A stretch of DNA of 64,000 nt from Rhizaria sp. SCN 62-66 (Eukaryota; Rhizaria, unplaced). The position numbers and the translations under genes are program-made. Positions 24,253-35,643 of this stretch are shown one piece after another. Each line of letters begins with the position of its first letter. Position 1 is the first letter of the stretch. The notes under the pieces were generated by a model. It was not told the DNA's origin. It worked only from the letters and a program-made list of their open reading frames with translations, and searched no databases. The stretch spans positions 142,660-206,659 of the forward strand of contig MEDY01000033.1 in assembly GCA_001724265.1 (NCBI GenBank), in the 5' to 3' direction.

Positions 24253-25408
24253 CGTTGGCAAACAGGGAGGGGTGGGTCACTCCAACAAGAAGGCCGCGCC
24301 ACAGGGAGGAGTGGGGGTCAGTCCAGTGCTGCGCTCAGGCCTAAGAAAGCTAGCGGCGCAAAACTAGAGCTCCGCGAGAGCCTCTTAAAAAGGAAGCCCT
24401 TTGCTAGAGCGATCGTCTCCAGTCAGAGACTACACTGCACGCGAGCGAAGGGATCACAGAACGCGAGTCACTGCAGTGCCTTCAGTACACAGTGATTTAA
24501 ACTGATACCCAGCAAACCCAACAAAAACACAATAGAGTTATATGCAACAATGAACAGATTCGATTTTGTGAGTGTTGAGTTGTAGGTATAGACCGAAAGA
24601 GAGACGACATGAGATGACGAATCCCCGACCACGCGCGGAGAGAATCCAAGGGAAATAAACGCATAACAATATAGTACAGCGTAAAATCGCCAGTATAAAG
24701 CATGTTGTGCACACATCCAGCCAAATATGAGCATACGTTGTTAATGATTCTTGTTTTAGACCATATTATGTCGCGATATGAGTGACGTTGAGGATGAGAG
24801 GCGTGTGATGGTATTTCAAAGAGAGATTTCACTATCAAGACCGCTACGTTGAGACATTATTCTTTTGCAACCGAAAAGAAAACGCAATATATTATACGAA
24901 ACCGAAGCAAGATATGCACGTGACGGTCAAATGAGTGTAGACGGGGGATGCCCTAACTCCTTCAAAACGTAACCCTCCTAGCCGTCCGACCGAGCTGGGC
25001 TCGCTTGCGACGGTTGAGTGGTCGGGCTGGGACCGATGGGGAACTCTTGCTTCGGTCTTCGCGTATCATATTGAACGCTTCCACAACAATTGCATTTAGG
25101 TGTGTAAAGTCTTGAGATATTGCGGGCTGAAAGAATTGTATTCTTAAAACAGTTTTTTGCTTGGAATAAACGAGTGGTTAATACGGTACACAACATTTGA
25201 AACAGGTCAATAACAAATATAGACACAAGACAGCAATCACACACAGCACAGAGAGTTCTTTTTTCTGTCAAACTTTAATGTTTCATTTTACCACCAACAA
25301 CAAGAACAAAATTCAGCGGAGCTTCTCCCCTCTCTGCATCATCATTCAGAACAGATTGCAGTTGACGCCACGACTATTGACGTGACGCTTGCCGCACCAT
25401 CTGCAGAG
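24253..25408. other. Intergenic region
   Basis: This region of 1156 bp lies between the phosphatase start and the stop of the next minus-strand gene. The 200 bases next to the phosphatase are GC-rich, as a promoter or 5' UTR would be; the rest is AT-rich. I see no tRNA, snRNA or coding signal. Confidence 0.5.
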
Positions 25409-28375
25409 TTAGTTCGAGGTGGCCTCCTTGGCCTGCTTCTGCATCAGCTCGGGCAGCTTGTTGAGCGCGAGCCCGCCGCGCTTGCAGGCCAGCGCAAGCA
25501 CGTGCGCCATCTCAGTCGGCGTGACCTGGTACGAGCCCTGCGTGCCGGGCAGCACAGCGATGCCCGCGCGCTCGGCCTCCTCGTCGGCCATGACACCCTT
25601 GGCGGTGCGCAGTTCAGCCTCGAGCACGCGCACATGCGCCGCCACGACGTCATGGCCATGCTCCTCCAGCTTGTCGGCCGCGCCCGTGACGTCGGCGCCG
25701 ACCAGTGTGACGAGCCCGGCGACGATGGTAAGCATGGCAGTCAGGTCGCTGACGGTGTGCACCGGTACGCCAGAGTACGACGGATCGCGCGCGATCTCAG
25801 GCACCGTCACGGCGCCCGTCACGGGGCACCGCGCGCACGTAAACGTGTGGTACAGCGTCATGATGCGGAACGGCGACGGGCGCGCGAGGCGCAGGACCTG
25901 ACGGCGTTCGGGCTGATATGTGGCGAAACCGCTGCGCGCGCGGGTCTCGCTCGCGAGCTTGGCCTCGTCGATCTCCTCCTCAGCCTCGGTCGACGCGCTG
26001 CCCTCCACCGGGGCGCTGACCTCGGGCACCGCGGAGGCGGCCGCGACGTCAGGCACCACGCCCAGCGCAATCGCGGCGGCCGCGGCGGCGTCGGCGGCCT
26101 CCTTGGCCGCGATAGCCGCTAAGGAGAGGTCGTCGGCCTTCTTCTGAAGCTTGCTGCAGTCGCGGTTCGCGCCCTCCACGGACACGCCAGCACGGGCGCG
26201 GGCAGCGGCAATGCGCGCGACTGCGGCGGCCACGGCGGCGGTGCCCGCGGCGTCGGCGGCCTTCTCGGCGGCCTTCGCGGCACGCTCACCCTGTGACATG
26301 AAGAAAGAACAAAAGAGAGAATTGTCAAAAAAAGATGTGTGGATTAAAGCACAAGTACAATTGCGTGATTTGAGGCAAAATACTTTAAAATTTACAATGA
26401 AACCATTATTTAATCTAAACATATAGACCATATGTTGAATGTTCTTTGCTAAGTGAATTGGTTCGTACCTGCGTGGTGGGCGCCTCGACTGTGTAGAGGT
26501 CCTGGAAACCCGTGTAGGCTCGCCACGCGGCGCAGATGCGCTTCTTGAGCGCCATGAGCCCCGGGACTGTAGGCGGGAAACGTGGTAGGTCCGCGACGGC
26601 GACGGCGCCGACGGAGAATGTGATGCGGAGCATGCCGACCATGCCCAGGACGACGTCGTCGGTTGTGATCGTGTCGGCCCACTCGGGGCTCAGCACATAC
26701 CGCAGCTGGTCGCCCAGCAGTGGCACGTAAGACAGGTCCCACTCGACGGGGTGCGCCTGCAGCGTGGCCTCCTCCTGCACGCGCGCCAACGCAGAGGGCA
26801 GGAATGGCACGCACTTGTCAACGACTCCGCCCGCCGCGCCCACTCGCAGCGCCCATGCCGTGAGCGCCGAAAGGTGCGCGCGGGCCGTCGCGCGCGAGCG
26901 CAAGTTGCGCCGCAGCGCCGAGCGCAGCGCGATGGCCGAGGGCACGGCGGCGGCCGCGGCGGCGGCGAGCCAGAGTAGCGCCTGGCCGATCCACACTGCG
27001 CCGTCGCCGCCCGCGAAGGCCGTCACCACCGTCGCCAGCAGCGCCGTCTGCGTCGAGCCGGCCAGTGCCTGGGTGCAGAGACACAAAATATGCAGCAACA
27101 AGGGATAATAAGATATGAAATCAAAACCAAAATGGGGCGCAATATGATATCGACTAGAAGCATATCGACTAGAAGCAGAAAATTGAAGAAGGGGACCACA
27201 AACGCAAGATGAGTCACCACAAACGCAAGATTAGTCCGTACCTGGATGGCGGGGTGGAAGAGCGTGAAGTCGGAGAGCGCGCAGCCGTGGTCCTTGGGGC
27301 GCAGCGGAAACGGCGGCAGGCGTAGTCCGCGCGCGAGGGCCAGCGACAGCACGTTGAGGTACGCGCTCACGGTCACCGTCTCGCTCGCCTTGAGCCGCAG
27401 CTCAGACAGCAGCACGGCCGCGCCCGCACCGGCGCCGGCGCCAGCAGCGGGCGCCGCGGCGGGCGCGATGCGGCCCAGGCTGCTGCTGCGGGGGTCAGTC
27501 AGCGGCGACAGCGCGGGGGCGGGGACCGTGGTGGCGGCCGTCGCGGCGGCGGCGTCGGCGGCGGCCTCGACCACGAAGGCCCAGTGGTCCTGGGAGCGCG
27601 GGTACGCCTTGCGCACCAGCGCGGCCTCGCTCAGGATGCCCGGCGTCGGCAGGTCGAACGGGTGCGTGAGCGTGCACGCCTCTACCTCGGCCTGGTCTGC
27701 GGCGGCAGCGGCGGCGGCGGCGGCGGCGGCCGCGTTGTTGCCGCTGGCGCTGGCGCCGAGCTGCCCGACGGTAAGCGCGCCGCCCGCGGTAGCGCTGGCG
27801 CCCGGGCCAACGCCGTTGGGCGTGTAACAGCCGAGCGAGGGCGACTGGGCCAGTGCGGGGCGCGGGAAGCCGACGTTGACAACTCCTGCGGTGCCGTTGG
27901 CGGCGCTGCCCGCGTTGGGGCGGCGGTTGAACGTGGAGAAGACTTCGGGATCGTCGGCGGGGTCAACAGTGCTGCCGGCAATCGCGGGAAGACTGCCACC
28001 CGCGCCTGTGGCCGCGGCGCCCGCGGAGGTGGCCGCCGCGGTCTGCGCGATGAGTCCGGCCTCGAGCGCGATCGCGGCCGTGGCAGTGAGCTCGAGACAA
28101 AGACTATGCGCGCCGCGGTGGTTGGTGCCCGTGATAGCCGACAGCGCGGCCGGGGTCGCCAACGTCTTAAGCGCCGAGATGGCAAGCAGCGGCGCGAACG
28201 GGAGCGGGACGCCCGCGAGCGTGGCCGACTCGAGCTCCAGCGTCGCGGCCGTGGCCGCGGCCGCGGTCGAGGTGGCGAGGATGCGCGGGATGCCCTCGGG
28301 GATCGAGTCCAGCGTGCAGGGCGTCAGCGGGGTCGAGCAGATGGCGTTGAAGAGCGCCGCGTCAGGGGGCAGCAT
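25409..28375 (-). CDS. Unrecognised three-exon Ala-rich protein
   Basis: I do not recognise this protein. Three exons (28375-27242, 27068-26469, 26290-25409) join in phase through GTACGG and GTACGA introns of 173 and 178 bp, giving 871 aa. The frame is open to a TAG just upstream of the chosen ATG, where CCTAG could also be a splice acceptor, so an extra 5' exon is possible. The middle exon has the look of a folded helical domain (DKCVPFLPSALARVQEE, PVEWDLSYVPLLGDQLRYVLSPEW, VVLGMVGMLRITFSVGAVAVADLPRFPP). An Ala-rich, mildly hydrophobic stretch sits near residues 380-420. The last exon has an Ala/Lys/Glu-rich helix and a conserved-looking end with a single CxxC (FTCARCPVTG) and MAHVLALACKRGGLALNKLPELM. 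It is real by exon phase and composition; its function is unknown. Confidence 0.6.
27147..27231. repeat. Two short tandem/direct duplications in an intron
   Basis: Inside the first intron of the unrecognised gene, a 15-mer (ATATCGACTAGAAGC) is repeated exactly head to tail at 27147-27161 and 27162-27176. A 16-mer (ACCACAAACGCAAGAT) occurs at 27195-27210 and again at 27216-27231. They look like recent small duplications. Confidence 0.85.
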
Positions 28376-29430
28376 GGTCGCGGCCCAGGACGTGCACAGG
28401 GCAAGGATCTAGGTGCTCATTTGTCGCGGTGTGTATGAACTTAGGAAGCAAGCTCAAAGTGAGCTTGGCCTATCAGGAGTGAGTGGGTGAATGGATTAGG
28501 TTAAACAAGACTCATAAGGTGAGAGTGCGTTATTAACCCAAGCAAGCAGTTCGAATTTGTGGTAAAACTGTACTTTAACGCCTAAAGTAGTGCGTACGGA
28601 AAGGCTTCATTCACACGCTTGACAGCGCGAGATACGCGTGCGAGGGCCCAACTTATGTGAAGAATATCGCAATGCAGAGCGATGAAGGGAGGTATGACGT
28701 TGATAGAGGGTTTTTGAAAAAACAGTATATACCCAGGCCATCAAGTTAAATCAAGATAACAGCGAGTCAGTGGGTGTAGAAAGTGAGAAAAATGAAGCGG
28801 CGTGTGGCGCTGTCTCTTTTCTGTCGGTCTCGGTTCACGTCAAAAAGTGATTTGTGGTGGAGTTGAATTAGTCATGTATTTGGCTCACAGGATAAGCTTT
28901 GTAGCTACTGTGGCCCGATTAAATATAAATTAGTTTGATCTTATATAAAATAGCGCGCCAATAAAGACGCTTTCATCTTGTCAACCCCTCATCTCTCGCA
29001 CATGTACTGCTCGCAGCTCAGTAGAGTGACAGAAACAGTGACACGCATAGATAAGTTTCCAGGTTTGACAGAATAGATCACAAAAACAGTTAACTAACAC
29101 GAGGCTAGTCGTGCTACATCCAAGCACAGTCACATCAAGACTTGGTAGCAAGATCAATTTCACAGACAATCCGTTTCACCGTTTGGTGATGGATGCTATT
29201 GTGATCAACGGTTGTGTCACATGCGCGTTTGTCTGAAGTATCGTTTCGTTCTTGTTATTAATTGCAGGTATAGCCTCAGATCACAAAATAAAAGAAAACC
29301 TTCCATCCAACTGTAATACACAATACAAATTAGACAATATTCTCACGCAATGAGCTCCATGTGTAATGCAATAAATCACCACTGATGCCAGATCACTCTG
29401 TCTGATTCAGCCCCAACTGTAGCGACAGCT
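28376..29430. other. Intergenic region
   Basis: About 1.05 kb lies between the unrecognised gene and the stop of the RRM gene. It is AT-rich with scattered stops on both strands. It may hide a 5' non-coding exon of the unrecognised gene, but I cannot locate one. No RNA gene is evident. Confidence 0.45.
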
Positions 29431-31359
29431 TCAGCCAAACTTGCGGATGGCGTCACTGAGGTCCATCGACGACTTGAACTCGCTATTCCCGCCCCTGTTG
29501 CCGTTCGCAGCATTGTTGCTTCCGCCGTCACCGGCTCCTCCACTAGCGTCACCGGTACCCGTGCTGCTAGCGCCAACTGCGCTCCCACCGCTGCCGCTGC
29601 CACCGCTGCCGCCATTGCCGCCGCTGGTCGCGTCGTCGTGGGTGTACTGGCGGACGCCGCCGCCGCCGCCGCCGCCGCTGCTGAACATGTGGCTCTGGCG
29701 CGCCGTGGGGCGGGCGGGCCGCTGGTGGCCGTGGCTGTGCGCGTGAGCCACTACACCCAACGCCGCCGCGGCCTCGCGCGCGTCCGCGTACAGCTCGACC
29801 TTGTGCTTGAATGGCATCGCCTCCAGCACAGAGCCCTGCAAGAGAGCGAAACAAAAGGATGACAAGTTGATGTGATGTGAGATAACGATACAAAAGCCGA
29901 GATATATCGCCAATATAAGGAGGTATACACACATAAATTGAAAAGTATATTAACCTTCACGATATACATATCATTTCCATAAATCATATTAAATGAGGGT
30001 GATATGCCTAAGATTTGCGCAATTTTAGTGTTTTGTGTGTAAGTTTAGACGTACGTCGAGCACGGTCCCGTGCAGGGTCTCGAGCGCCTTGTTGTAGGCC
30101 TCCTCGGTGTGGAAGCGAACAATCGCGTTCAGAGTGCCGCCGTCGAAGCCGCGCGGGCGGAACACGCGCACGAACGCGACCTCGCCGATGGTCTTGGCGA
30201 CATCCTTGACTTCCTGCCAAGCGCAGTGCGGCGGCACGTTACTGAGGAGCACGGCGTACTTGCGCTCGTCGAGCGGCACGCCCGAAAGCTTGGGCGCCTG
30301 CGCCTGGCGCATCAGCTTCTCCAACTGCACCACGGGCGGTGGCGCGTAGAGTTGCGCGCTCAGCACGAAGCCCGCGCCGTCGCCGTCGTCGATGTCGGCG
30401 AAGCTATCAAACACACTGGCGCTACGGGCGCCGGTGCCGTTGCTGTTGTTGTTGTTGTTGGCACGGAAGCGGGCGCCGTCGAGCGCGCGCTTGGCGGCCG
30501 AGGCGAGCTCGAGACTGGGGCACTCGATCACGGCACTCGCCACCGCATTCCCAGAGGCAGAGGCAGAGGCAGAGGCAGTGGCAGAGTCGGTGGCGGCGGA
30601 GGCGGAAGCCGAGACAGGGACGGGGGGGTTGACGCGGACGTGGGTAATCTGCGGGACGAATGAGCGGCAGAAGTCCTCTAGCTCGCGCGCGCTGACGTTG
30701 TTGGGCAGCTGTGTGACGAGCACGAAGGAGGACTTGGCCATCGTGGTCGCCGCGGCCGCCGTGGCAGACAGGCGCGGGCGCCGGCGGATGACCGGTGCCA
30801 CAGACTGGACCTGGGACTGGGGCGGCTGCGACGACGATGACGAGCTGGAGCTCGCAGTGTAACTAGAACTAGAACTAGAGCTAGAACTTGAGCTAGAGCT
30901 CGAGCTCGAGCTGTAGTAGGAGCGGGGGGCAGAGGCCGGGCAGGGGGGCAGCGGGGCAAACGCGCCCGCGAACGGGCCGGCCGCCGTGGCCGCCGCCGCA
31001 GCAACAGCGGGGCCGAGCGCGGCAGAGCTGCTGACGCTGCCGCTTCCCAGAGCGCCGTAGCTGCTTGCGAGGCAAGTGAATTGACGCGCCGGGACAGCGG
31101 CGGTGGCGGCGGCGCCAGAGCGGCCCGTAGCCGCGTAGGCGGGCGAAACAGAGGCCGCAGCGGCAACCGGGGCGGCGGACAGGGCCGCGCGGGGCGCAGT
31201 GAGCGAGGGAGCGGCGCTGCGGGGGTTCAGAGTGACCGTGGTCGCAGAGCTGAAGGGCGCCGCGGCAGAGGGGCCAGCGCCGGCTGGGAGGGCGGCGCGC
31301 AAGGGCTGCGCAATTGCGGTCAGCGGCGAGGCAAGTTTAGTCGCCAGACGCCTCCGCAT
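29431..31359 (-). CDS. Two-RRM RNA-binding protein with mitochondrial-type leader
   Basis: This is a probable organellar RNA-binding protein. There are two exons, 31359-30055 and 29835-29431, with a 219-bp GTACGT...CAG intron falling inside the second RRM; it is in phase and gives 569 aa. The N-terminus MRRRLATKLASPLTAIAQPL is basic, hydroxylated and without acidic residues, as in mitochondrial presequences. After an Ala/Ser-rich linker comes RRM1 near 208-300 (SSFVLVTQLPNNVSARELEDFC ... AAKRALDGARF). RRM2 spans about 370-465 (YAVLLSNVPPHCAWQEVKDVAKTIGEVAFVRVF ... AIVRFHTEEAYNKALETL, then VELYADAREA after the intron). The aromatic residues of RNP1 are weak, so RNA binding could be atypical. 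The tail is Gly/Ser/Asn-rich and ends DLSDAIRKFG. The gene shares a 507-bp divergent promoter with a mitochondrial fatty-acid synthase enzyme. Confidence 0.72.
30860..30912. repeat. 6-bp microsatellite encoding poly-Ser
   Basis: There are about nine imperfect copies of a hexamer of the AGAACT/AGAGCT/CGAGCT type within the RRM gene. On the coding strand they alternate AGT/AGC and TCT/TCA-type serine codons, giving a Ser run. Confidence 0.7.
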
Positions 31360-31866
31360 GCGGATCTACGGGTGGTTAGGGACGAGGAAATGAAGCAGGG
31401 AGGGATGAGCGTGAGCGAGTGAGAGATGGCGAGACGAAAGCGTTAACTTGACTGTCTTGAAGAGCAAGAATATAACCAGGGTCTCCGTTAATAGAGACCC
31501 GCGTAACAAAAATATGTTGCCGTTGCAAAATACAACCCTGCAATAAGTAATTTGTTTCTCCCAGCACCGTCGGAGGTCTATGGGACGCTACTAGCAACTC
31601 GATCGTCGTCTTCCCAGTTTGCGGGCGGCTCGCGCAAAGTGACCGTGCGCACTTCCAGTCGACCTCTCGTCTGACTGGTGGGAAGCTCTGACACCAATCT
31701 CCACAACGAGCGTTGACTGTCTTCACATCGTCCAATAGCGCTGAGGTTTGGATATGGTATACTAAGCTCGTTTTTAAATACTAACCTTTGATTATATCTC
31801 TTATGTCATCTGTTAACCCGTACAACTCCCATTTCATGTCTCCGCCGCCGTCCTCTCCAGCGGCCC
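31360..31866. promoter_or_regulatory. Divergent promoter region, RRM gene / beta-ketoacyl synthase
   Basis: These 507 bp lie between two divergent start codons, and both products have mitochondrial-type leaders, so shared regulation is possible. No TATA box or known motif stands out. A GTGACCGTG core occurs near 31640. Confidence 0.4.
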
Positions 31867-34504
31867 ATGCACTCGGCCCGCGCCCTCGCCCGCGCCTCCC
31901 AGGCCGCACGCTCGCCTCTGACGCGCCTCCAGGCGCGTCTCTACGGCCCCACACTGCCCCCACCGGTGTCCGCAGTTGCGCTCCGTGCTACCTCGTCCTG
32001 CTCATCGTCATCTGCCACCGCTGCTTCGAGTGCTGCTGCTTCTCCTGCTGCCACAGCCTCGTCATCTCGCCTGCAGCAGCAGATGCTCCCGCCACACACG
32101 GTCCCCGGCCGCCGCGTGGTGATCACCGGTATTGGCGTCGTCTCCTCGCTTGGCTGCGACCTTGGCCGTGTATACAAGTCGCTCTTAGAGGGCCGCAGCG
32201 CCGTCGCCGCCCTCTCGGACCCCGCGGTGACGGGGCTCAACCTGAGCGTCAAAGTCGCCGCGCCCGTGACGGACCCGGCGCCCGCGGCCGCGGTCGCGGC
32301 CTCGCTGCGCTCACAACTCTCCCGGTTTGAGGTCTTCGCGATCGCGGCCTCGGACGCGGCGCTGCGCGACGCCTCACTTATCACCACCCCCCAGAGCAAC
32401 AACAGCAACAGCAACAGCAGCAGCGACACTACCCCCACCACGGTCACGACTGATAGCGCAGACAGCGCCACAGCTGGGAGCACGTCACCACGCTCGCCCC
32501 CTGCTCTGTCCGTGCCCGCCTTGCTCGCGCCCGCGCCGGCCGCGCCCTACGCGCTAACCGAGGCAGACCGCGACCTCGCCGGAGTCGCCATCGGATCCGG
32601 CATCGGCTGCGTCGAGGAGACTGCCACCGCCGGTCGTCTCCTCACTCAAGAAGGCAAGGGCGCGCGCCGCCTGTCGCCCTACACGCTGCCGCGCATGCTG
32701 GCGAACCTGGCGGCTGGGCAGGTGTCGATCCGACACGGGCTGCGCGGCCCCAACCACTGCGTTTCGACGGCCTGCACGACCGGCGCGCACGCCGTCGGCG
32801 ACGCGTACCGCTTCATCAAGTACGCTTTGCTTCGTATATCTCCGCGATATGTGCGGTTTATTTATCAACATTTCACAGAACTGGACAAACTAGTTTATAT
32901 TCGCTCGCAAAGTCTCACTTCAACACATTGTCCTAATCTACGTTATCCTAATCTACGTTCACCTGCATTTGTTCTGCTTTGCTCCGCGCAGGTACGGCGA
33001 CGCGGACGTGATGCTTGCGGGCGGCACCGAGGAGGGCGTGTCCCCGCTCTCTCTCGCGCTTTTCTCCCGCATCTTGGCCCTCTCGACGCAGGCGGACCCC
33101 GCGAAAGCGTCGCGCCCGTTCGCGGCCGCGCGCGACGGCTTCGTCATGGGCGAGGGCGCCGCCGTGCTGGTGCTTGAGGACGAGGCGCGGGCGCGCGCGC
33201 GCGGGGCGCGCGTCTACGCAGAGGTACGCACGCGCGGGACTCGTGATGCCCTCACTCACTCGCAATTGTTTTAACAGAGTCGTTTTTCGATTGTTACCTG
33301 TAATATTACGTCATTGTCATATATAGGATAAGCTCACGTCAGTTTTGTTTGTTGCAATTGATTTTTTCCCCTGACGGCTTGACTTTAGATCGTGGGCTAC
33401 GGCCTCTCCGGCGACGCGTACCACATCACCTCGCCGCCCGCAGACGGCCGTGGCGCCGCGGCGTGCATGCGCGCGGCGCTGCGCAGCGCCGGTACGTGTC
33501 CTAACTGAATACTGAACTGACAAGCAGCGTGCAATTTGGAAAATAATATTAAATTGCGGACTTGTTGATTGGAATTCAATCAAATCCCTTAGTCTTGTCT
33601 GAAACTTTCACGAATACTATTTTTTTCTTACCCCTATTTTCCCTGTGTATCTAACTTGCAATTCATATCAACATTGTTATTCCTTACCTGCAGGCGTGTC
33701 CCCGAGCCAGGTCGACTACGTCAACGCCCACGCCACCTCCACCCCACTGGGCGACCGCGCCGAGGCTGCTGCGCTGCGCAGCGTCTTCTACCCCAATAGC
33801 ACCACCAGCAATGCCTGCACCAATAACAATGACAACGCTGAGAGCATCAACAGTGATACTGCGACTGCAGCGGATGCGGAGACTGCGCCTGGGCCTGCGA
33901 CTGTGGGCTTCGACGCAAATGCTGAGTCAGCGATCGACATGACTCCCGTGCCGCTGATCTCGTCCACCAAGGGCGCGGTTGGCCACATGCTCGGCGCCGC
34001 GGGGGCCTTCGAGGCCGCGGTCGTCGCTCTCGCGGTGCATACGTACGTTTAGGATCACGCATCTATCACCTCAGAAATAGTTTAATTCTCTGCTGAATTC
34101 TGTTCCACATCTTTTTCAATAACTGCTTTATTTTTGATGCTCTACAACGTCAATTTCACTGATATCCCCACACTTTTTGTTCGCTTTATGTCGCTTTCTT
34201 GCTGTCTCACAGCGACCGTGCGCCGCCGACGACTGTGAGCAGCACCGAGGTCGACGGCTGCTTCTCCGGCCTGCGCATCCTGACCCAGGACAACTGCAAC
34301 GCGCTTGCCGCGCGCCGTCAGGAGGAGAAGACTGCCCACGGTCTCTCCAGTGCTGCCCACAGTCACTCAGCGGCTGCCCACAGTCAGTCGATTGCAGCAA
34401 CGAACAACAGGGAGAAGAAGCTGACGATTGACTATGCGCTGAGCAACTCGTTCGCGTTTGGCGGCAGCAACGCCTCTATTCTGATGAAGAAGTACACCCC
34501 GTGA
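31867..34504 (+). CDS. Mitochondrial 3-oxoacyl-ACP synthase (KAS II type, OXSM-like)
   Basis: This condensing enzyme performs decarboxylative Claisen elongation of acyl-ACP in mitochondrial type II fatty-acid synthesis, the source of lipoate precursors. There are five exons: 31867-32819, 32992-33223, 33389-33491, 33694-34042 and 34213-34504. All are in phase and give 642 aa. The leader [16 protein letters not shown] is mitochondrial-like. The core starts at [17 protein letters not shown]. The Cys-His-His triad is complete: Cys303 in STACTTGAH, His442 in [12 protein letters not shown], and His527 in [14 protein letters not shown], with Lys522 beside it. Cys-to-first-His spacing (139) is normal. 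Between the two histidines there is an extra insertion of roughly 45 residues, rich in Asn/Thr/Ala. The end [14 protein letters not shown] is the classic KAS C-terminal motif. A second insert ([12 protein letters not shown]) near the C-terminus comes from a DNA repeat at 34332-34389. Confidence 0.93.
32931..32960. repeat. 15-bp tandem duplication in intron
   Basis: TCCTAATCTACGTT followed by A or C is repeated head to tail (32931-32945 and 32946-32960) near the 3' end of the first intron of the synthase gene. Its period is the same 15 bp as the duplication at 27147-27176. Confidence 0.85.
34332..34389. repeat. Three CTGCCCACRGTC repeats in synthase last exon
   Basis: CTGCCCACGGTCTC, CTGCCCACAGTCACTC and CTGCCCACAGTCAGTC occur at 21-bp steps. 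They encode A-H-G/S-x-S-type residues in an insertion in the last exon of the beta-ketoacyl synthase. The core matches motifs in THOC2, XRCC3 and the transporter. Confidence 0.75.
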
Positions 34505-35643
34505 GCCGTGCCAGCGATGATGGGTGTGCGACATACGTGTGACGCACGACATTTTACATAAAAGCATGTGAGACGGTGACTAAGACGGCCGCGGTGTATC
34601 CCTTATGTAAAATTTCGCGCGTAACAATACGCAGTCGCAGTCCCGAGCAACGATAGGCTTTCATGTGTGTCAAATGCACGGACTTAAGGGCCAAACAAGA
34701 AAACACGTGTTTTTTTTGGACTTGGAAAGCGTTTGCGCATGCTAAGCACATATTATTTATTATTCATATTAACATGTACATGGACAATACATCATGTCTG
34801 TTTATGTCAGCTAATTGGTTCATCACTGTCGTCTGTGTTGCAATGTGTTGATGTCATTCGATGCGATAACGCGTAAGAAAGTTTCAAGTTTCGATTAAGA
34901 AAGTTTTAAGTTTAATCGAGGTTGATTTATTTTTGAAGTACATTTGCTTTCTTATTGGTGCTGGTGTCGCCTAGACACTAACACCGTTTATACTGACGTA
35001 TCATAAACTGAACTAAATGTAAGAACCAAGGAGGAGAGAGACGAACGGCGAAACAAGTCTCGATCACAGGTTAACTATTATAAAGTTATACAAGAGAACA
35101 CATGTTTTGACACACATGGCTCCATAAAGCGTACCATAACGTATGAAGCTAAAACACCGAGGAATGTGACAACAGCTACGATGGAGTCGAGGGGCTTGTT
35201 GTTGTTCGTTGTCACTTATAATGGATGCGTATACGATGTTGTCGTTTGATGCTTGTCACTAAGTTGTTCAGATTTCCCTCCGCAGGTTGTTGCGATGAGC
35301 TAAGGCACGCAAATCATGTACCTTATGCACAGCACGCCAACACTCACGCGTTGTCGAGCTTCACTGACAACAATGGCCAGCCAAGCAAATACAAAACACA
35401 CAAAGACAAGAGAAAGAGAAACTACGCACGCTCTGTCGACGCGCACACATGAAACTGATCCTGAACATTTTTAAAGACAGACAACCGTTCGAGTTTTAAA
35501 ACAAACCACACAGACAGAAACACAATACAACTCTCACGGGCAGGAGCAAAGGAGCAACGCCCACACGGATTGCGGCTAATGACGACTCGACTCGACTCGA
35601 CTGGGACTGGACTGGGGCATTTGACAGTGATACGCGGGGTGCC
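34505..35643. other. Convergent 3' intergenic region
   Basis: These 1139 bp lie between the 3' ends of the synthase (+) and the longin-like gene (-). It is AT-rich and has direct and inverted repeats near 34875-34985 (listed separately) and a GACTC pentamer repeat near 35584-35612. No gene is supported; a short open stretch at 35225-35452 has no coding-like composition. Confidence 0.5.
34875..34985. repeat. Inverted and direct repeats in AT-rich spacer
   Basis: TAAGAAAGTTT-Y-AAGTTT occurs twice, 21 bp apart. TCGATTAA (34891-34898) and TTAATCGA (34912-34919) form a perfect 8-bp inverted repeat around a 13-base loop. A second potential hairpin, GGTG...GTGTC gccta GACAC...CACC, lies at 34957-34985. 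The significance is unknown. Confidence 0.6.

Noticed and set aside
24261-24261. Start of the phosphatase at a TTG codon three residues upstream
   Set aside because: TTG is not a usual start in eukaryotes; the ATG at 24252 gives the same mitochondrial-type leader.
24960-25060. Possible tRNA-like or structured RNA in a GC-rich patch
   Set aside because: No acceptor stem, T-loop or anticodon arm could be folded by eye with correct spacing.
35225-35452. 75-codon plus-strand frame in the convergent spacer
   Set aside because: It has AT-rich composition unlike the exons of this genome, no motif and no splice context.
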